A DNA stretch of 64,000 nucleotides from Cycas panzhihuaensis (taxonomy: Eukaryota; Cycadophyta), in assembly GCA_023213395.1 (NCBI GenBank), contig CM041465.1:179311741-179375740 (forward strand), in the 5' to 3' direction. Position 1 is the first letter of the stretch, and each line of letters begins with the position of its first letter. Positions 1-10,955 of this stretch are shown one piece after another. A program made the position numbers and the translations under genes. The notes under the pieces are model-generated. The model made no database searches and was not told the origin of the DNA. It saw only the letters and a list, made by a program, of their open reading frames with translations.

Positions 1-2180
1 GAAGGGTGAGGGAGAAGCAGACTCCTACAACCTTTCCTACGAATAACAAAAGTACATGCAACAAGGCAAACAAATTGCAAACTAATGCAAAAAGGCAATT
101 TTCCCTTTTAATCTTTCGATGTTCTAATTACTAGGAAAAGAATAAAAGAAGGAAAAAAGACCAGGGGTAGCGAAGGGAGCGGAGGCGTGCACTGGGCCAG
201 GCGTGAGAGATGGCGTAGCCTTCGGAGGAGCACCCAACCACTCTGCAGCAGTCTGGGACGTGAAATGTAGCGGCGAGCGAAAAGGGGCTTCCTTACCTTC
301 CCCAGGAAAAATAAATGCGATACCGAAGGAAGGAAAGAAATGCTAACTAGCAAATGAGATAGCATAAAATATGACACATGCAAGGGACGCTTCTGGGTGG
401 AAGGGGCAGCAGCAACGTTCTCCGCGTCCGAGTACAGTAAGCAACAAAGGTCTCCCTCTGGGGAGACACTATATGCAACACAAAGATCTAGCAATATATG
501 TCTAACAACATAAACGAGAGTCTAAATGTACATGCATCGTGTTAGTCCAATAAGGAAAATACCAAAGGATGACGATCCAAAGGAAAGGAAACAACAAGGT
601 AAGCCTCGGGTGGCCTACCGCGCAAATGGTGCCCAAACCTCTCCCCAAGAGCCACGGGCGTGAGGAGAAAGTCAAGACTCAAGGTGGAAAACTACCGCAA
701 GAAGGGGCAAGAAAGACCCAAAGACACCCACGGGGAACCGGATGCTACGGGAGCAATCCGCAACCGGAGCAAAGGTGGAGCAGAACCCGGTTGGGGCCTA
801 TGGATGGCACCCAAACTGAATAAAGGGTCCCAAATCAGCCTGCAACTTGTGGCTGTGGTTTGGCAACCAAGGGGAGCCTTGAACCCTTGTTTGCAAGCCA
901 AGTAGCAGGCGAGAGGGAGGCTTTGGAGGGCTTTGAGCCGCTTGGGAGGCGTGGAAGGTGGTGCGGAATCCACCCGGCTCACTGTCCAAAGCCTATGCAA
1001 CCCCTCAACGCCACGCCTTGGGCAAAACGCAGTAAGAAGCGAGAGGGAGAGTGGTGCAGGTCCTCAAGAGGGAGGAAAACCAACTCTCAAGCAACAAATG
1101 AAAACAAATAAGTCAAGTGTAAATGTCACCAAAACAAATACAAAGTGAAGAGTACACGGAAAGGGAGGCAAGGATTTGCCCCACCAAAAGCGGCGAAGAA
1201 GGGCTGGAACAAACGGACAGATCTGGAATAGAGCGGCTAGGGGCCTGCTATGGAGGTGGAGCAGGAAACACTGCAAACGGGAGCTCGTGGGATCGCTGGT
1301 GGAAAAAATGGAAACCGCTTCAAAGTAGCCCTCTCCAAGGCGTTTGCGGGGCTGAGTGAATGTCTCAGCCAAGCCAAAGGAGAGTGGCCTATGAAGAGTG
1401 CGAGTCCAGTTGTTGCAAAGAAAGCGAGAGGAAGCGAGAGAGTGTTCCTCTTGAGAGTACAGCCAAAAGTGTGCCAAAAGGGTCCAAAGAGAGACCCAAA
1501 GCGCGCCAAAAGTTGCTTAAGTACTAAAGCGAAACCCTAAAGTACGCGAATAGAGCACGGGTGGGAGGGAGAAAAGGCGCGAACCACGTGGCGGTTCGCA
1601 ATAAATGCAAATTGCCACGGCGGATTTTAAAAACAAATAGAGACAGTCGTCTGGCGGAAACTTTAGCGATGCATGAATATTCCAGTGATGCTGAAATTCG
1701 GCCATCGAAGATCACGGCCATGCCAAGATTACGCCGGTATGCACCAGAGACACAAATGGGGCCCATGTGGGTCAGTGAGGGCAAGCGGTAAAAGGCTAAA
1801 GGACAACTTAAAACACCCACCCGGAGCAAACAAGCCAAGAAACGGGCCCAGGAGGCGAAATAGGCCCCAAATGAGGTGGCAAGCTAACCAAGCGACGATG
1901 AGACATCACACGGGTGGAGGTGGCGCAAACCCAGTGGGTCCAGGAGAGAGGGGGGCAGATGCGGGAAGTAATCCGGTCCCCGGGGTCCCACCCTCGCTAA
2001 GAGTGTGCCCCTGCTATAGTCGCCATAGGCTAAACATAGGTGTGACGACGACCGTGCCGCCTGAAAGTCATACGCATGCAAATATGTGGCAGACAATCGG
2101 TACATAAAAGTGATGATAATGCCGAGACATACTGCACTTACACGAGTCGGTGATTCAGTATCCATTCCGGGCCGGAAACA
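1..2180 (-). repeat. G1 3' LTR (left copy, possibly cut by window edge)
   Basis: Base 1 aligns with 8335, and the match continues with small gaps to 2180, which aligns with 10518. On the element's strand the LTR begins TGTTTCCGG. Open frames inside it are not kept between the two copies, so I do not call genes here. The copies differ by few substitutions but many 1-5 base gaps, mostly in GC-rich runs. If the LTR extends left of the window, the right copy should extend left of 8335 by the same amount. Confidence 0.88.
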
Positions 2181-3663
2181 TCGCCTTATGGCGTGAGCCT
2201 CGCCGCTCGGGCTCGATGCGATGGCGAATCTTGGCAACACAATGTCGATGTACATGTGTATATAGATATATCAATCAAGATCGGATCGTGAGGCAAGGGT
2301 CTTGGGCGGTGTCGTGGCGAACGCGTGGATCTGGCGGTGGAGACAACATAGAAATTTATGAGCCACACGAAGCCGATCGGGAGAAAGAGGCAGTGAGGGG
2401 CCGCCCCACCACAATGAATGCAAAGGAGCATGCGGGACCACATGGGGAACAAATGGTGGGTACCATAGTTTTACCTCGTTAGCAACCCGATTTGAGGTGC
2501 GGCGGATCGCGGCCAGGCGACCAACGGCTGAGGCTTGGGCGGCAGGAAGGCCAAGCAAGACTCGGGGGCCAGGTCGGGGCGAGACAGGCCGACGCCAAGG
2601 ATGAGGCGAACAAGGCTATACGCCTCGGCGTTGAGGCAGAGGATATCTTTGGATATCAACGAGAAGAAAGCGGGCCGGGAGGGATCTGGCGAAGCAAGAG
2701 TCCTCAGTGAGGGCATCGCACCCGTGAACTGGGTGAGATGAGACACCACAACTTGAGTCGCAGAGCAAAACAATGGGTCCGTGATGGAAGCGAAGGGCAT
2801 CGGTAAGGGCTTGATGGCGGTGTATACTCGGCTTCATTGTTGGTAGCCTCCGGGAGGAAGATCCCAGGGCGGAGGAGTTCATAACGGAAGGGTGCGGAGA
2901 ATCCACGCAACTGAAGGTCGAGGTTACCGCGGCTTGCCCGTCGGTAAGATGTGAAACATACATAGGTGACACAAAATCCAAGCGGATGATCGGTGATGAA
3001 GGCAACACTTAGAAAAGCAGCAGCGGTGGTAGTCGAGGGTAGGAGGACCTAGCAATGAGGTAACCCAGGGGCGGGGCCATAGCGGATGAACATGGATGGA
3101 CAGTTTGGCAGAGGAAAGCACGGGCCTCCAGGGGTCATATATAGGACCATATGATTGTACCCCCCCTGTAAGGACACCGACTTCCCAGATGTATGATGAC
3201 ATGATTTTGATATGTATATATGCATGGGGTGAGTGTTATGTTGTGTAGTAGGTGATTCATGTTATGAACATTTTATTGTATGATGCACACGTTTCCTTCC
3301 ATGTATAACCACACACACCTAACAGGGCACACACACACGCCCGGAGCTGGGCGACATGGAGGTGTGAGGTTAGGAAGCGAGGCGGCATACATGTCTGCGG
3401 AGAGCATAGCAGGATATGCGAAGGAAGCGCCAGACAGAAAGAGGGGCAACAATGCCCCAAGCGTCCTCCCGGTTGGGAGATGCCCAGCGAGAGGACCAAG
3501 GTTCCCAAGAGGATACGGAGCAGCGGGTTCCAGACGGAACCGAGGAGAGACACCGCGGGGTCCATCTTAAATAGCCCTTCTACACGCGGCTGGGAAGAAT
3601 GGGGACAACCTAAGATGGTAGTTTAGGCTCGGTTCGGAGCGGGCGAGGGATCACTTAGAAGGG
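2181..3663 (-). other. G1 region between pol end and 3' LTR
   Basis: About 1.5 kb lie between the polyprotein stop and the 3' LTR. I see no sense-strand domain. A CA-rich stretch near 3310-3340 and a short TA-rich tract near 2255-2275 are the only simple repeats. No clear polypurine tract abuts the LTR at 2181, where the element-strand sequence is mixed. A possible antisense reading frame is listed separately. Confidence 0.5.
2492..2741 (+). other. Possible antisense reading frame in G1 3' region
   Basis: The plus strand is open in two overlapping frames here (2492-2710 and 2535-2741), antisense to G1. One frame holds an Arg-Pro-Thr...Leu-Tyr pattern that faintly resembles an antisense frame at the same relative place in G2 (35437-35622). 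Some Tat-type elements, such as maize Grande, carry an antisense ORF between pol and 3' LTR, which makes the position suggestive. The match is weak, and GC-rich DNA yields open frames by chance, so this is a low-confidence call. Confidence 0.2.
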
Positions 3664-3795
3664 TCAAGCGTAAAACTTCTTAAGGAACATCCCATTAACG
3701 GCTTTCTCAAATTCGAGCCCCTCCAGGGTGGCTATCCTATAGGCACCATTATCGAGAGATTCGATAATGACAAAGGACCGACCAAGGGGTTGGAA
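3664..3795 (-). pseudogene. G1 integrase C-terminal tail (end of polyprotein)
   Basis: On the minus strand a frame reads ...LDNGAYRIATLEGLEF... and ends FLKKFYA at a TGA on 3664-3666. The 'NGAYxLxxLxG' pattern followed by a short basic end is typical of the extreme C-terminus of plant gypsy integrase. The integrase zinc finger and catalytic core are absent upstream, because the sequence passes straight into the start of RT. The reader therefore sees the two ends of pol with the middle removed. The stop appears to be the native polyprotein end. Confidence 0.75.
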
Positions 3796-4100
3796 TTTGG
3801 TCAACGGTCATGGAGATATTCGAGCTCGTCCGAAGCTTTTCTACCTCCATCTTGGCGGTGGCGTAAAGCTTGGGTGAAGGGCCTTGACAGGCGCACAGGG
3901 TGGGCGCCAGGGAGGGTGGTGAGGTTATGAGTGACAATCGAGTCGATTCCCTTCATGTCGGCATAATCCCGCGAAAATGTCTCAAAATTCACAGAGCGAA
4001 GGGAATATTCCCTAATCTCATCGGGAAGCATTCGCCCCAACCCTAATGACCTTGCGGGGCCAAGACTACGTCTTGAATTCCCCATGCACATGGCATTGCC
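3796..4100 (-). pseudogene. G1 reverse transcriptase N-terminal fragment
   Basis: Minus-strand frames contain IREYS..., a YADMKGID motif, a VTHNL motif and an AHPVR motif, then (after a frameshift) KLYATAKMEVEKL. This order matches the 'F-W-Y-DMPGID / V-HxL / A-PV-Q / K-EVEKLL' block just upstream of the RT palm in plant Tat/Athila-type elements. The palm itself (primer grip, catalytic Asp pair) never appears. At least one frameshift separates the AHPVR and EVEKL parts. The fragment abuts the integrase tail at about 3790-3810. Confidence 0.72.
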
Positions 4101-4621
4101 CTCTTCAAAGTGAAGAGGGGCAAGATCAGCGGGAGGAGGAGGAATAGGAGAGGGATCGGATCGTGGCGTGGATCCGATCGCAAGGATCTTCCGGTGGCCG
4201 AGGTGGTGACGGAAGGCGGATTAGGCGCAAGGCCCGTGGGTGCTCAGTGAGGCTTCATCATCCTCGAAATAGTCCACTCCATGGATGACCCTATTTGAGT
4301 AGAAGAAGCGCTAGAAGGGAAAGAACAGGACCGGGTGATCATTGGATCGCTCAACTCCTTCATGGAAATCAGAAGGAAAACCCGGAAAGAGGCTCCTCGA
4401 GGAGGCGAAGGCAATTCCTCAAAACCATCACCGTGGAGGGTAATGAAAAAGAAGAATCGGCGGCGGGCGGGTCGGCCGCGGCGATGGTGTGTGACACGCG
4501 GGGGCTAGTCTCGCCAACGAGAGAGGTTCCAAACGAGGGTCTAGAGCAAGGCAGTGCGACCTATTGGCGCGAAGGAAAGAAATGGGTGGAGACAACCCTC
4601 GTCTCGTCAAGCGATTCATCA
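4101..4621 (-). pseudogene. G1 protease-RT linker region
   Basis: About 520 bases separate the protease from the RT leader. The minus strand is broken by stops and frameshifts, and I find no catalytic motif. Gypsy elements of this type normally have a poorly conserved linker here, so the length is ordinary. The overlapping plus-strand frame 4295-4678 is read as chance coding in GC-rich DNA. Confidence 0.4.
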
Positions 4622-5130
4622 TCACGAACGAGCAAGGTACCCATAACTCCAGACGCCAATAGGGGCAAAACGTCTTGAGACTAGGAAGGGAAGATGTGGG
4701 ATCTTCTTCGGCGGATTGGGTATACCAATTGAACAAGCCGAGGCGTGAGTGGGTGAACCTTGGTTTCTTAGAATTGGCATAACGAGTTTGTTTGGCAAAA
4801 GGGCGTTCACGGGAACCACTCTCATTCGTCCGTCATGGACCAATTTAAAGTATCCCCAAAGGGTCGAACACACGGCTCCCATTTGGTCGAGCCATGGGCG
4901 ACCTAGAAGGAGGTTGTAATCCACGTCAACGTCGAGGACTACAACATCGGCAAGAAGGATTTGCCCCCAAGGGTGGCGGAATCGCGAGATCCGGAGGGTC
5001 TTCTCGCTCTGTCATACCCTTGGCATCGCCGAGGCAGGTTCAAGGCGGAGATACCAAGCTCTTGCATAACACGCAAGGGCATGGCATTGTAAGAGCCGTT
5101 GTCGACAGCAGTTCTTGGAGGGTACAATCA
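4622..5130 (-). pseudogene. G1 aspartic protease domain
   Basis: The minus strand shows VDNGSYNAMPLRVMQELGI, with the active-site triplet Asp-Asn-Gly at 5095-5103. DNG replaces D[ST]G in many plant Tat/Athila proteases. About 60 codons later comes DYNLLLGRPWL, the conserved flap-to-end block 'YNxILGRPWL', followed by GAVCS. The two halves are in different frames, so at least one frameshift lies between them. The domain would process the Gag-Pol polyprotein. G2 carries the same two motifs at 33153-33161 and about 33350-33385. Confidence 0.85.
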
Positions 5131-7700
5131 GCGTATCGATCGTGATGGTGAATGGGAAGTTCCAGCGTTCCGTTCACCGTGGGAGGAAGATCATAGGATC
5201 GAAGGAAATAGTGGGTCGCCACCACAGGCGGCGCCGGCGTGGGCGGGCACATCTCCGATCCTAAAGCTTCCGGGAGGAGGGCGTTGCTCGGGACAACTCC
5301 TCGAACGTCCATCGAGGACATTCTGCGGCGGCCAAGTATGGAGCTCGTCCACGACGGAGAAGGGTTTACCCTTCGGTGGGTTGGGTAAGTGCCCTTGAAA
5401 GTCGTAACGACCGGGCGCACGGGGAATAGCCTTGGGGAAAGAGGATTTCGAGGAAGGGTCTCGGAAGGGGATCGGAAGGAGCGGAAGAACCGGCTCATTG
5501 CTTCCTTAGCGATTTGAGATCGCGTGGGCGAAAGTCGGAGTTGCTTCAAGCAACTGAATCACCTTCTTCCCCCTATTAGGTCGTGAAGGCGGCAGTCTGG
5601 CTAGGAGAACGAGAAGAGGAAGAAGAGTTAGGCGCCCTTCCTTGTCGCGGAAGGGCGGGGATCGTGTGATCTTCCTCGATTCTGGTTGTTCTTGGTTTGG
5701 GGGTTGCGATCGCGTTCCCCATGTTTAGGGAACGGGTCCTTGTGTGCAGGTTGGTCTAGATTAGGCCTTGAGGCCCGGTTGGGGGAGGAATCGCGTCGAG
5801 GCATCCTTTGGATCTTGGGCCCTGGCGTGAATCGTCATGGAAGCAATCCCCATGAATGGAACACCACTTCTTCTCAAGCGGAGGTCGGACCTTCTCGCTT
5901 GGGAGGGCTGGCGTTCCATTCACAGGAAGAGGAGCTTGGGTAGTTTGTTGGACTTGTTTGTTTGAAGTAGGAGGCGAAGGACCTTGAAGCTTGAGCTCCT
6001 TCATCGTGCGCTCGAGCAGGCGTATAGGCGATGTGAGGGGATCTAAGGTCCTCTCGGTAGGATGAGAGGAAGACCGCGTCGGTGAGAGCAGTTTAGTGTC
6101 TTTGGTAGGGGTGGTGCCTCACGGCGTTGTGAGGGCTTAAGAGGTTTCTTGAGACCGGCTTGGATCTCAATAGCCTCCAACGCCAAGCACTTGGCGATCG
6201 CGGAATCACTGCGTGGTCGCCCCATCTTGAGGACTTCCACGTGGACTTCGGACGGTGCATTGACAAACAGGTCACTTGACTCCTCGGGCAAAGTCGCCTT
6301 GGTGTAGTGAAGCAGATCGTGGCATCGCCGCACAATGTCACGATCCATCTCACCGTGACCTTGTTTGCGCGAGAGAAGGGATTTCATCCGCTCTCGAATG
6401 GGCGAGCTACATCAAAGTAATTGATGAACTCGTCCACCAATTCTTTGGAATGAATGGGTGAGTGGGACGGGAGACGATAAAACCATTTAAGGGCGTCACC
6501 CTGCAAGGATCGAGGAAAGAGTTTCATCAAAATCTGGTCGTAAGCCCGATGTCGATGCATGCCATAGAGAAACTACGGACATGCTCATGGGTCTTCTGAC
6601 GAAGTCCCATCGAATCTAGGAACTGCAGGAGGATGAGGCGGCAAGTTGGTTCGCAACGCCTCAACCGAGAGGGTTGACCTAAAGTCCACGAAGGCGCGCC
6701 CTTGCACAGGCAAGTAGGATCAACGAACATCGAAGGCGGTGGCGCGCAAGGAGCGGATGGGGGTAGGCCACCCAACCCTCCGTGAGGAACCACCACTTGC
6801 TGACAAGAGGCGTGTGAGCAGGCGCCTTGGAAGGAGTCAGTTCCCTTGCGAGGCACAACGGATGGAACTGCATTGGATGGTGGACAAGAGGGATGTGGGC
6901 AGGTTACGCCCATACAGGCCACCGTAGGTGGGGCCATTCCGTATGGATGTAGCGGATCCACCCATAAGCAGGAAGGCGACTTCCCCTACCACCGCCCCAA
7001 GGTTGAGAAGTATACCACGGGGAACGTAGAAAGAAGCACCAACCTTGGGTTGGAGGATGCGTGGGAGCAGATCCCACCGTTGGCGGTGGAAGACTAGCAG
7101 GCAACTAGGCCTACTAGGAGCGGCATGTGCCGATTGGGAGGCGGCACATTAGTTGGATCGGGAGCAGGTATGCTAACCCCGGTGAGGGACGGACACAGTG
7201 AGAAGGCCCTAAGGCATTAGGGCCTTGACAAGGGATGGAAGGTGCCACACGTGCCCCCACCGCAGAAACGAATGGGGCGTGCTGGCGTAGGCACGAAAGG
7301 GTTTGTTGTCACGGGAAAGGCGGACGGGGATGAAGCGTGAGGGGAAGAGCGAGGAGGAAGAGGCTCCCTCGCGGGACACCCTCAAGCCATTCGGGACGTG
7401 GTTGAGAGCATGCTTGCCGGCGGCATCCGTCGAAACCTCAAGCACGTCAGCAGGAGGAGTCCCCACATACCCATAAGAGGTGATCGGGACCTCGAACAAG
7501 GCATGTCCATCGAAGGTTCCTCATAAAAATCGCCCAGCGTGGCAATCCTCGGGAGGAGCGGATCCCTCTACAGTGAGTAGAAGGATGGGGAGCACAAGAA
7601 AGGTGTTGGTCGATCGGGTAGTAACAGGAGTCGTCACCCTCTTGGGAGGACTCCGGAATGAGAAGGAAGAGCTTGGGTTTCCATAGCAAGGCGTGGTAGG
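5131..7700 (-). pseudogene. G1 gag (capsid/nucleocapsid), frameshifted
   Basis: Minus-strand segments match the better-read gag of G2: HVRSFSMACIDIG near 6530-6600, then a block at 6043-6387 with DLLHYTKATLPEES and AIAKCLALEAIEIQAGLKK, then a zinc-knuckle-like WCSIHGDCFHDDS at 5828-5866. The N-terminal part is proline-rich with low similarity (about 6650-7700), so the start is uncertain. Several frameshifts split the frame, yet the protein segments are well kept between them. This suggests small gaps rather than long decay. Confidence 0.7.
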
Positions 7701-8334
7701 TCAATCGGAAAAGTACCCTTCCATAGTCGGATCGGGATCCGACGAGGCAAGAAGGCTATACTCGGGGTCTTAACAAAGGGGTAGACCGCCATGACGACGA
7801 GAGAAGCAGGCGCATGCAAGGTCGGCCAAGCGATGTCGGGAAAAGAGAAGGAATGGTATAACACGCGTTGGGGGCGCCCAACGTGGAGGTCGAGCGGTAT
7901 AGAAAGGATCACACAAGAGTAGCGAAACCAGCAAGAAGGCGAGACTAGCTCCCTTCTTGGCGGTCCCAGTATGGTCGCCCGGTGGACGTCTTTCTGGGAT
8001 AACTTTGGCCCGATAAGGCGGGGAGAGATGGTGACGAAGCGGTAGGAAGTGGAACCTACAAGGCAAGCAACTACCACGCAGGCGCCCGTCTTGGCCGGGC
8101 CTTGAGTTCGATGCAATGGAGTATGGCTACTCTTGGGTGACCCTTCGTCGCCTTGAGCGAAGGGCGAAGATCGTGGGGCGAACCGGGTTGACACAGGAGT
8201 AGGCCCCTCCACCCTTGGGTGGCGGAAGGAGAGAGGAAGAACCTAACAAGGATAGGCCAAGAACAATCCTATGCAATCTAACAGGGTATCTGACGATCGG
8301 GAAGCGAGGCGCTCGGCGGCTAAGGAAGAGGGAG
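7701..8334 (-). other. G1 leader between 5' LTR and gag
   Basis: This stretch lies between the 5' LTR and the probable gag start. It holds a 192-codon open frame on the minus strand (7634-8212) with a Ser/Pro/Arg-rich sequence and no domain I know. In GC-rich DNA a frame of this size may be chance. I could not place a primer-binding site, because the LTR's inner edge is not fixed by the truncated left copy. Confidence 0.4.
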
Positions 8335-10518
8335 GAAGGGTAAGGGAGAAGAAGACTCCTACAACCTTTCCTACGAATAACAAAAGTACATGCAACAAGG
8401 CAAACAAATTGCAAACTAATAAAAGGCAATTTTCCTTTTAATCTTTCGATGTTCTAATTACTAGGAAAAGAATAAAAGAAGGAAAAAGACCGAGGGGGTA
8501 GCGAAGGGAGCGGAGGCGTGCACCGGGCGGCGTGAGAGATGGCGTGGCCTTCGGAGGAGCACCCAACCACTCAGCTGTCTGGGACGTGAAGTGTAGCGGC
8601 GGCGAAAGGGGCTTCCTTACCTTCCCGGGAAAATAAATGCGATCTAGAAGGAAGGAAAGAAATGCTAACTAGCAAATGAGATAGCATAAAATATGACACA
8701 TGCAAGGGACGCTTCAGGTGGAAGGGGCAACGCAACGTTCTCCATGGCGTCCGAGTACTGTAAGCAACAAAGGTCTCCCTCTGCCGAGGGGAGACACCTA
8801 TATGCAACACAAAGATCTAGCAATATATGTCTAACAACATAAGCGAGAGTCTAAATGTACATGCATCGTGTTAGTCCAATAAGGAAAATACCAAAGAAGA
8901 GCGATCCAAATGAAAGGAAACAACAAGGTAAGCCTCGGGTGGCCTCACAGCATAAATGGTGCCCAAACCTCTCCCCAAGAGCCACGGGCGTGAGGAGAAA
9001 GTCAAGACTCAAGGTGGAAAAGCAGGCGCAAGAAGGGGCAAGAAAGACCCAAGACACCCACGGGGCAAGGATGCTACGGGGAGCAATCCGCAACCGGGAG
9101 CAAAGGTGGAGCAAGAACCGCGGTTGGGGCCTATGGATGGCACCCAAACGAATAAAGGGTCCCAAATCAGTGGCGCAACTTGTGGCCGGTTTGGGCAACC
9201 AGAGGGAGCCTTCGAACCCTTGTTTGCAAGCCAAGAGTAGCACCGGGCGAGAGGGAGGCTTTGGAGGGCTTTGAGCCGCTTGGGGAGCGTGGAAGGTGGT
9301 GCGGAATCCACCCAGCTCCTGTCCAAAGCCTATGCAACCCCTCAACGCTGCCTTGGGCAAGAAGCGAGCGAAGCGGAGGGAGAGTGGTACAGATCCTCAA
9401 GAGGAGGAAAACCAACTCTCAAGCAACAAATAAAATAAATAAGTCAAGTGTAAATGTCACCAAAACAAATACAAAGTGAAGAGTACACGGAAAGGGAGGC
9501 AAGGATTTGCCCACCAAAAGCGTGAAGAAGGGTGGAACAAAGCCCCAGATCTGGAATAGAGCGTGCTAGGGGCCCTGTATGGAGGTGGAACGGAAACACA
9601 CCGCAAACGGGAGCTCGTGGGATCGCTGGGTGGAAAAGCAGTGAAACCGCTTCAAAGGAGCCCTCTCCAAAGGCGTTTGAGGCCGAGAGAATGTCTCGGC
9701 CAAGCCAAAGGAGAGCTGCCGTATGAAGAGTGCAGTCCGATTGTTGCAGCACAAATGCGAAGAGAGCGAGCAGAGAGTGTTCCTCTTGAGAGTAAATCCA
9801 AAAGTGAGCCAAAAGGATCCAAAGAGAGACCCAAAAGCAGGCCAAAAGATGTTTAAGTACTAAAGCAAAACCCTAAAATGCAGCGAATAGGGCACGGTGG
9901 GAGGAGAAAAGGCGCGAACCACGTGGCGGTTTACAATAAATCTGCGAAATTGCCACGGATTTTAAAAACAAGCGAGACAGTCGTCTGGCGGAAACTTTAG
10001 CGGACTGCGAATATTCAGTCTGCGAAATTCGGCGATGCCGCGAAGATCACTACGGCAGCTGAAGATTACGGCAGTATGCACCAGAGACACAAATGGGGCC
10101 CACCAACCGGTCCAGTGGGGCAAAGCGGTAGAAAAGGCTAAAGGACAACTTAAAACACCCACGAAGCAAACAAGCCAAGAAAGCGGGCCCACGGGAGCGA
10201 AATAGGCCCCAAATGAGGTGGCAAGCTAACCAAGCGACGATGAGACATCACACGGGTGGAGGTGGCGCAAACCCGGTGGATCCGGGAGAGAGGAGGCGGA
10301 TCACGGGAAATGTCACGGTCACTGTGGTGCCACCCTCGCTAAGTGTGCCCTGCTATAGTCGTCATAGGCTAAACATAGGTGTGGACGACGACCGAGGCCG
10401 CCCACAAAGTCATACGCATGCAAATATGTAAGGCATAATCGGTACATAAAAGTGATGATAATGCCGAGACATACACACTTACGAGTCGGTGATTCCGTAT
10501 CCATTCCGAGCGGAAGCA
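8335..10518 (-). repeat. G1 5' LTR (right copy)
   Basis: It pairs with 1-2180 along its whole length. On the element's strand it begins TGCTTCCGC, consistent with a TG terminus. The switch to AT-rich DNA at 10519 marks the outer border. The copy drives transcription leftward. Differences from the left copy are mostly small insertions or deletions at runs of G/C. An AAACCCTAAA-like motif occurs in both copies (about 1533-1542 and 9869-9877). Confidence 0.88.
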
Positions 10519-10950
10519 GATATTTACTCAATCACTCTTTTAAAGATTTCTTCAAATATATGTTTCACAAATTCAAGGAAAAGTGAAGATGATTATGATG
10601 ACCATTAAAGGGGAGAGTGTTGGGGATAATATTTATCACTCCACTCTCACCTTTTATACATGTGAGTGCACACATATGAAGATAATTCAGGTGAGGTTAA
10701 TGTTCACTTGAATTAAGTATTATTTTAATATTATTTAAATTTTGGAGGTTGAGGAGGTTCTCTCCTTCCTCAAATTATATATTTTCTAGGGTGACAAACC
10801 TTGGTGTCTTTTGACACCACCTCTATTTAGAGATCTGTAATGCTCTCAAACATGTCTTGAATAATGAATATTAGTTTATGCTCTTACTCTATAATGGATT
10901 GATTATTTACTTATTACTCTACTTTGTCTCAATGATTTCAAATCTTCACA
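10519..10950 (+). mobile_element. H: copia-type 3' end and 3' LTR, interrupted by G1
   Basis: A purine tract ATTAAAGGGGAGAG ends at 10617 and is followed by TGTTGGGGATAAT at 10618, the usual polypurine-tract/LTR junction of plant copia elements. The LTR probably ends ...TCTTCACA at 10950, because gypsy pol coding (element J) resumes just after. That gives an LTR of about 333 bp. The 99 bases before the LTR show no domain. The rest of H would lie left of G1, outside the window, so only one LTR is seen. Confidence 0.55.
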
Positions 10951-10955
10951 AAGAC

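Larger units (their letters stand above)
1..10518 (-). mobile_element. G1: non-autonomous Ty3/gypsy LTR retrotransposon, GC-rich
   Basis: Two long direct repeats (window bases 1-2180 and 8335-10518) flank an internal region whose minus strand encodes gag, aspartic protease, the start of RT and the last part of integrase. The right-hand repeat is therefore the 5' LTR. GC and CpG content is far higher than in the rest of the window and drops sharply at 10518. The protease and RT-leader motifs resemble plant Tat/Athila-type gypsy elements. The RT core, RNase H and integrase core are missing, so the element could move only with help in trans. The left edge may lie outside the window, so total length is at least 10.5 kb. 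It has inserted about 100 bp upstream of the 3' LTR of copia H. Confidence 0.85.

Noticed and set aside
1064-1477. 137-codon minus-strand frame in the G1 left LTR
   Set aside because: The matching right-LTR frame (9444-9845) resembles it, but both lie in an LTR with no known domain and the frame is broken differently in each copy. It is kept only because the LTRs are recent copies of each other.
7634-8212. 192-codon minus-strand open frame in G1 leader
   Set aside because: No domain is recognised, and open frames of this size are common by chance in GC-rich DNA. G2 has no equivalent that I can see.
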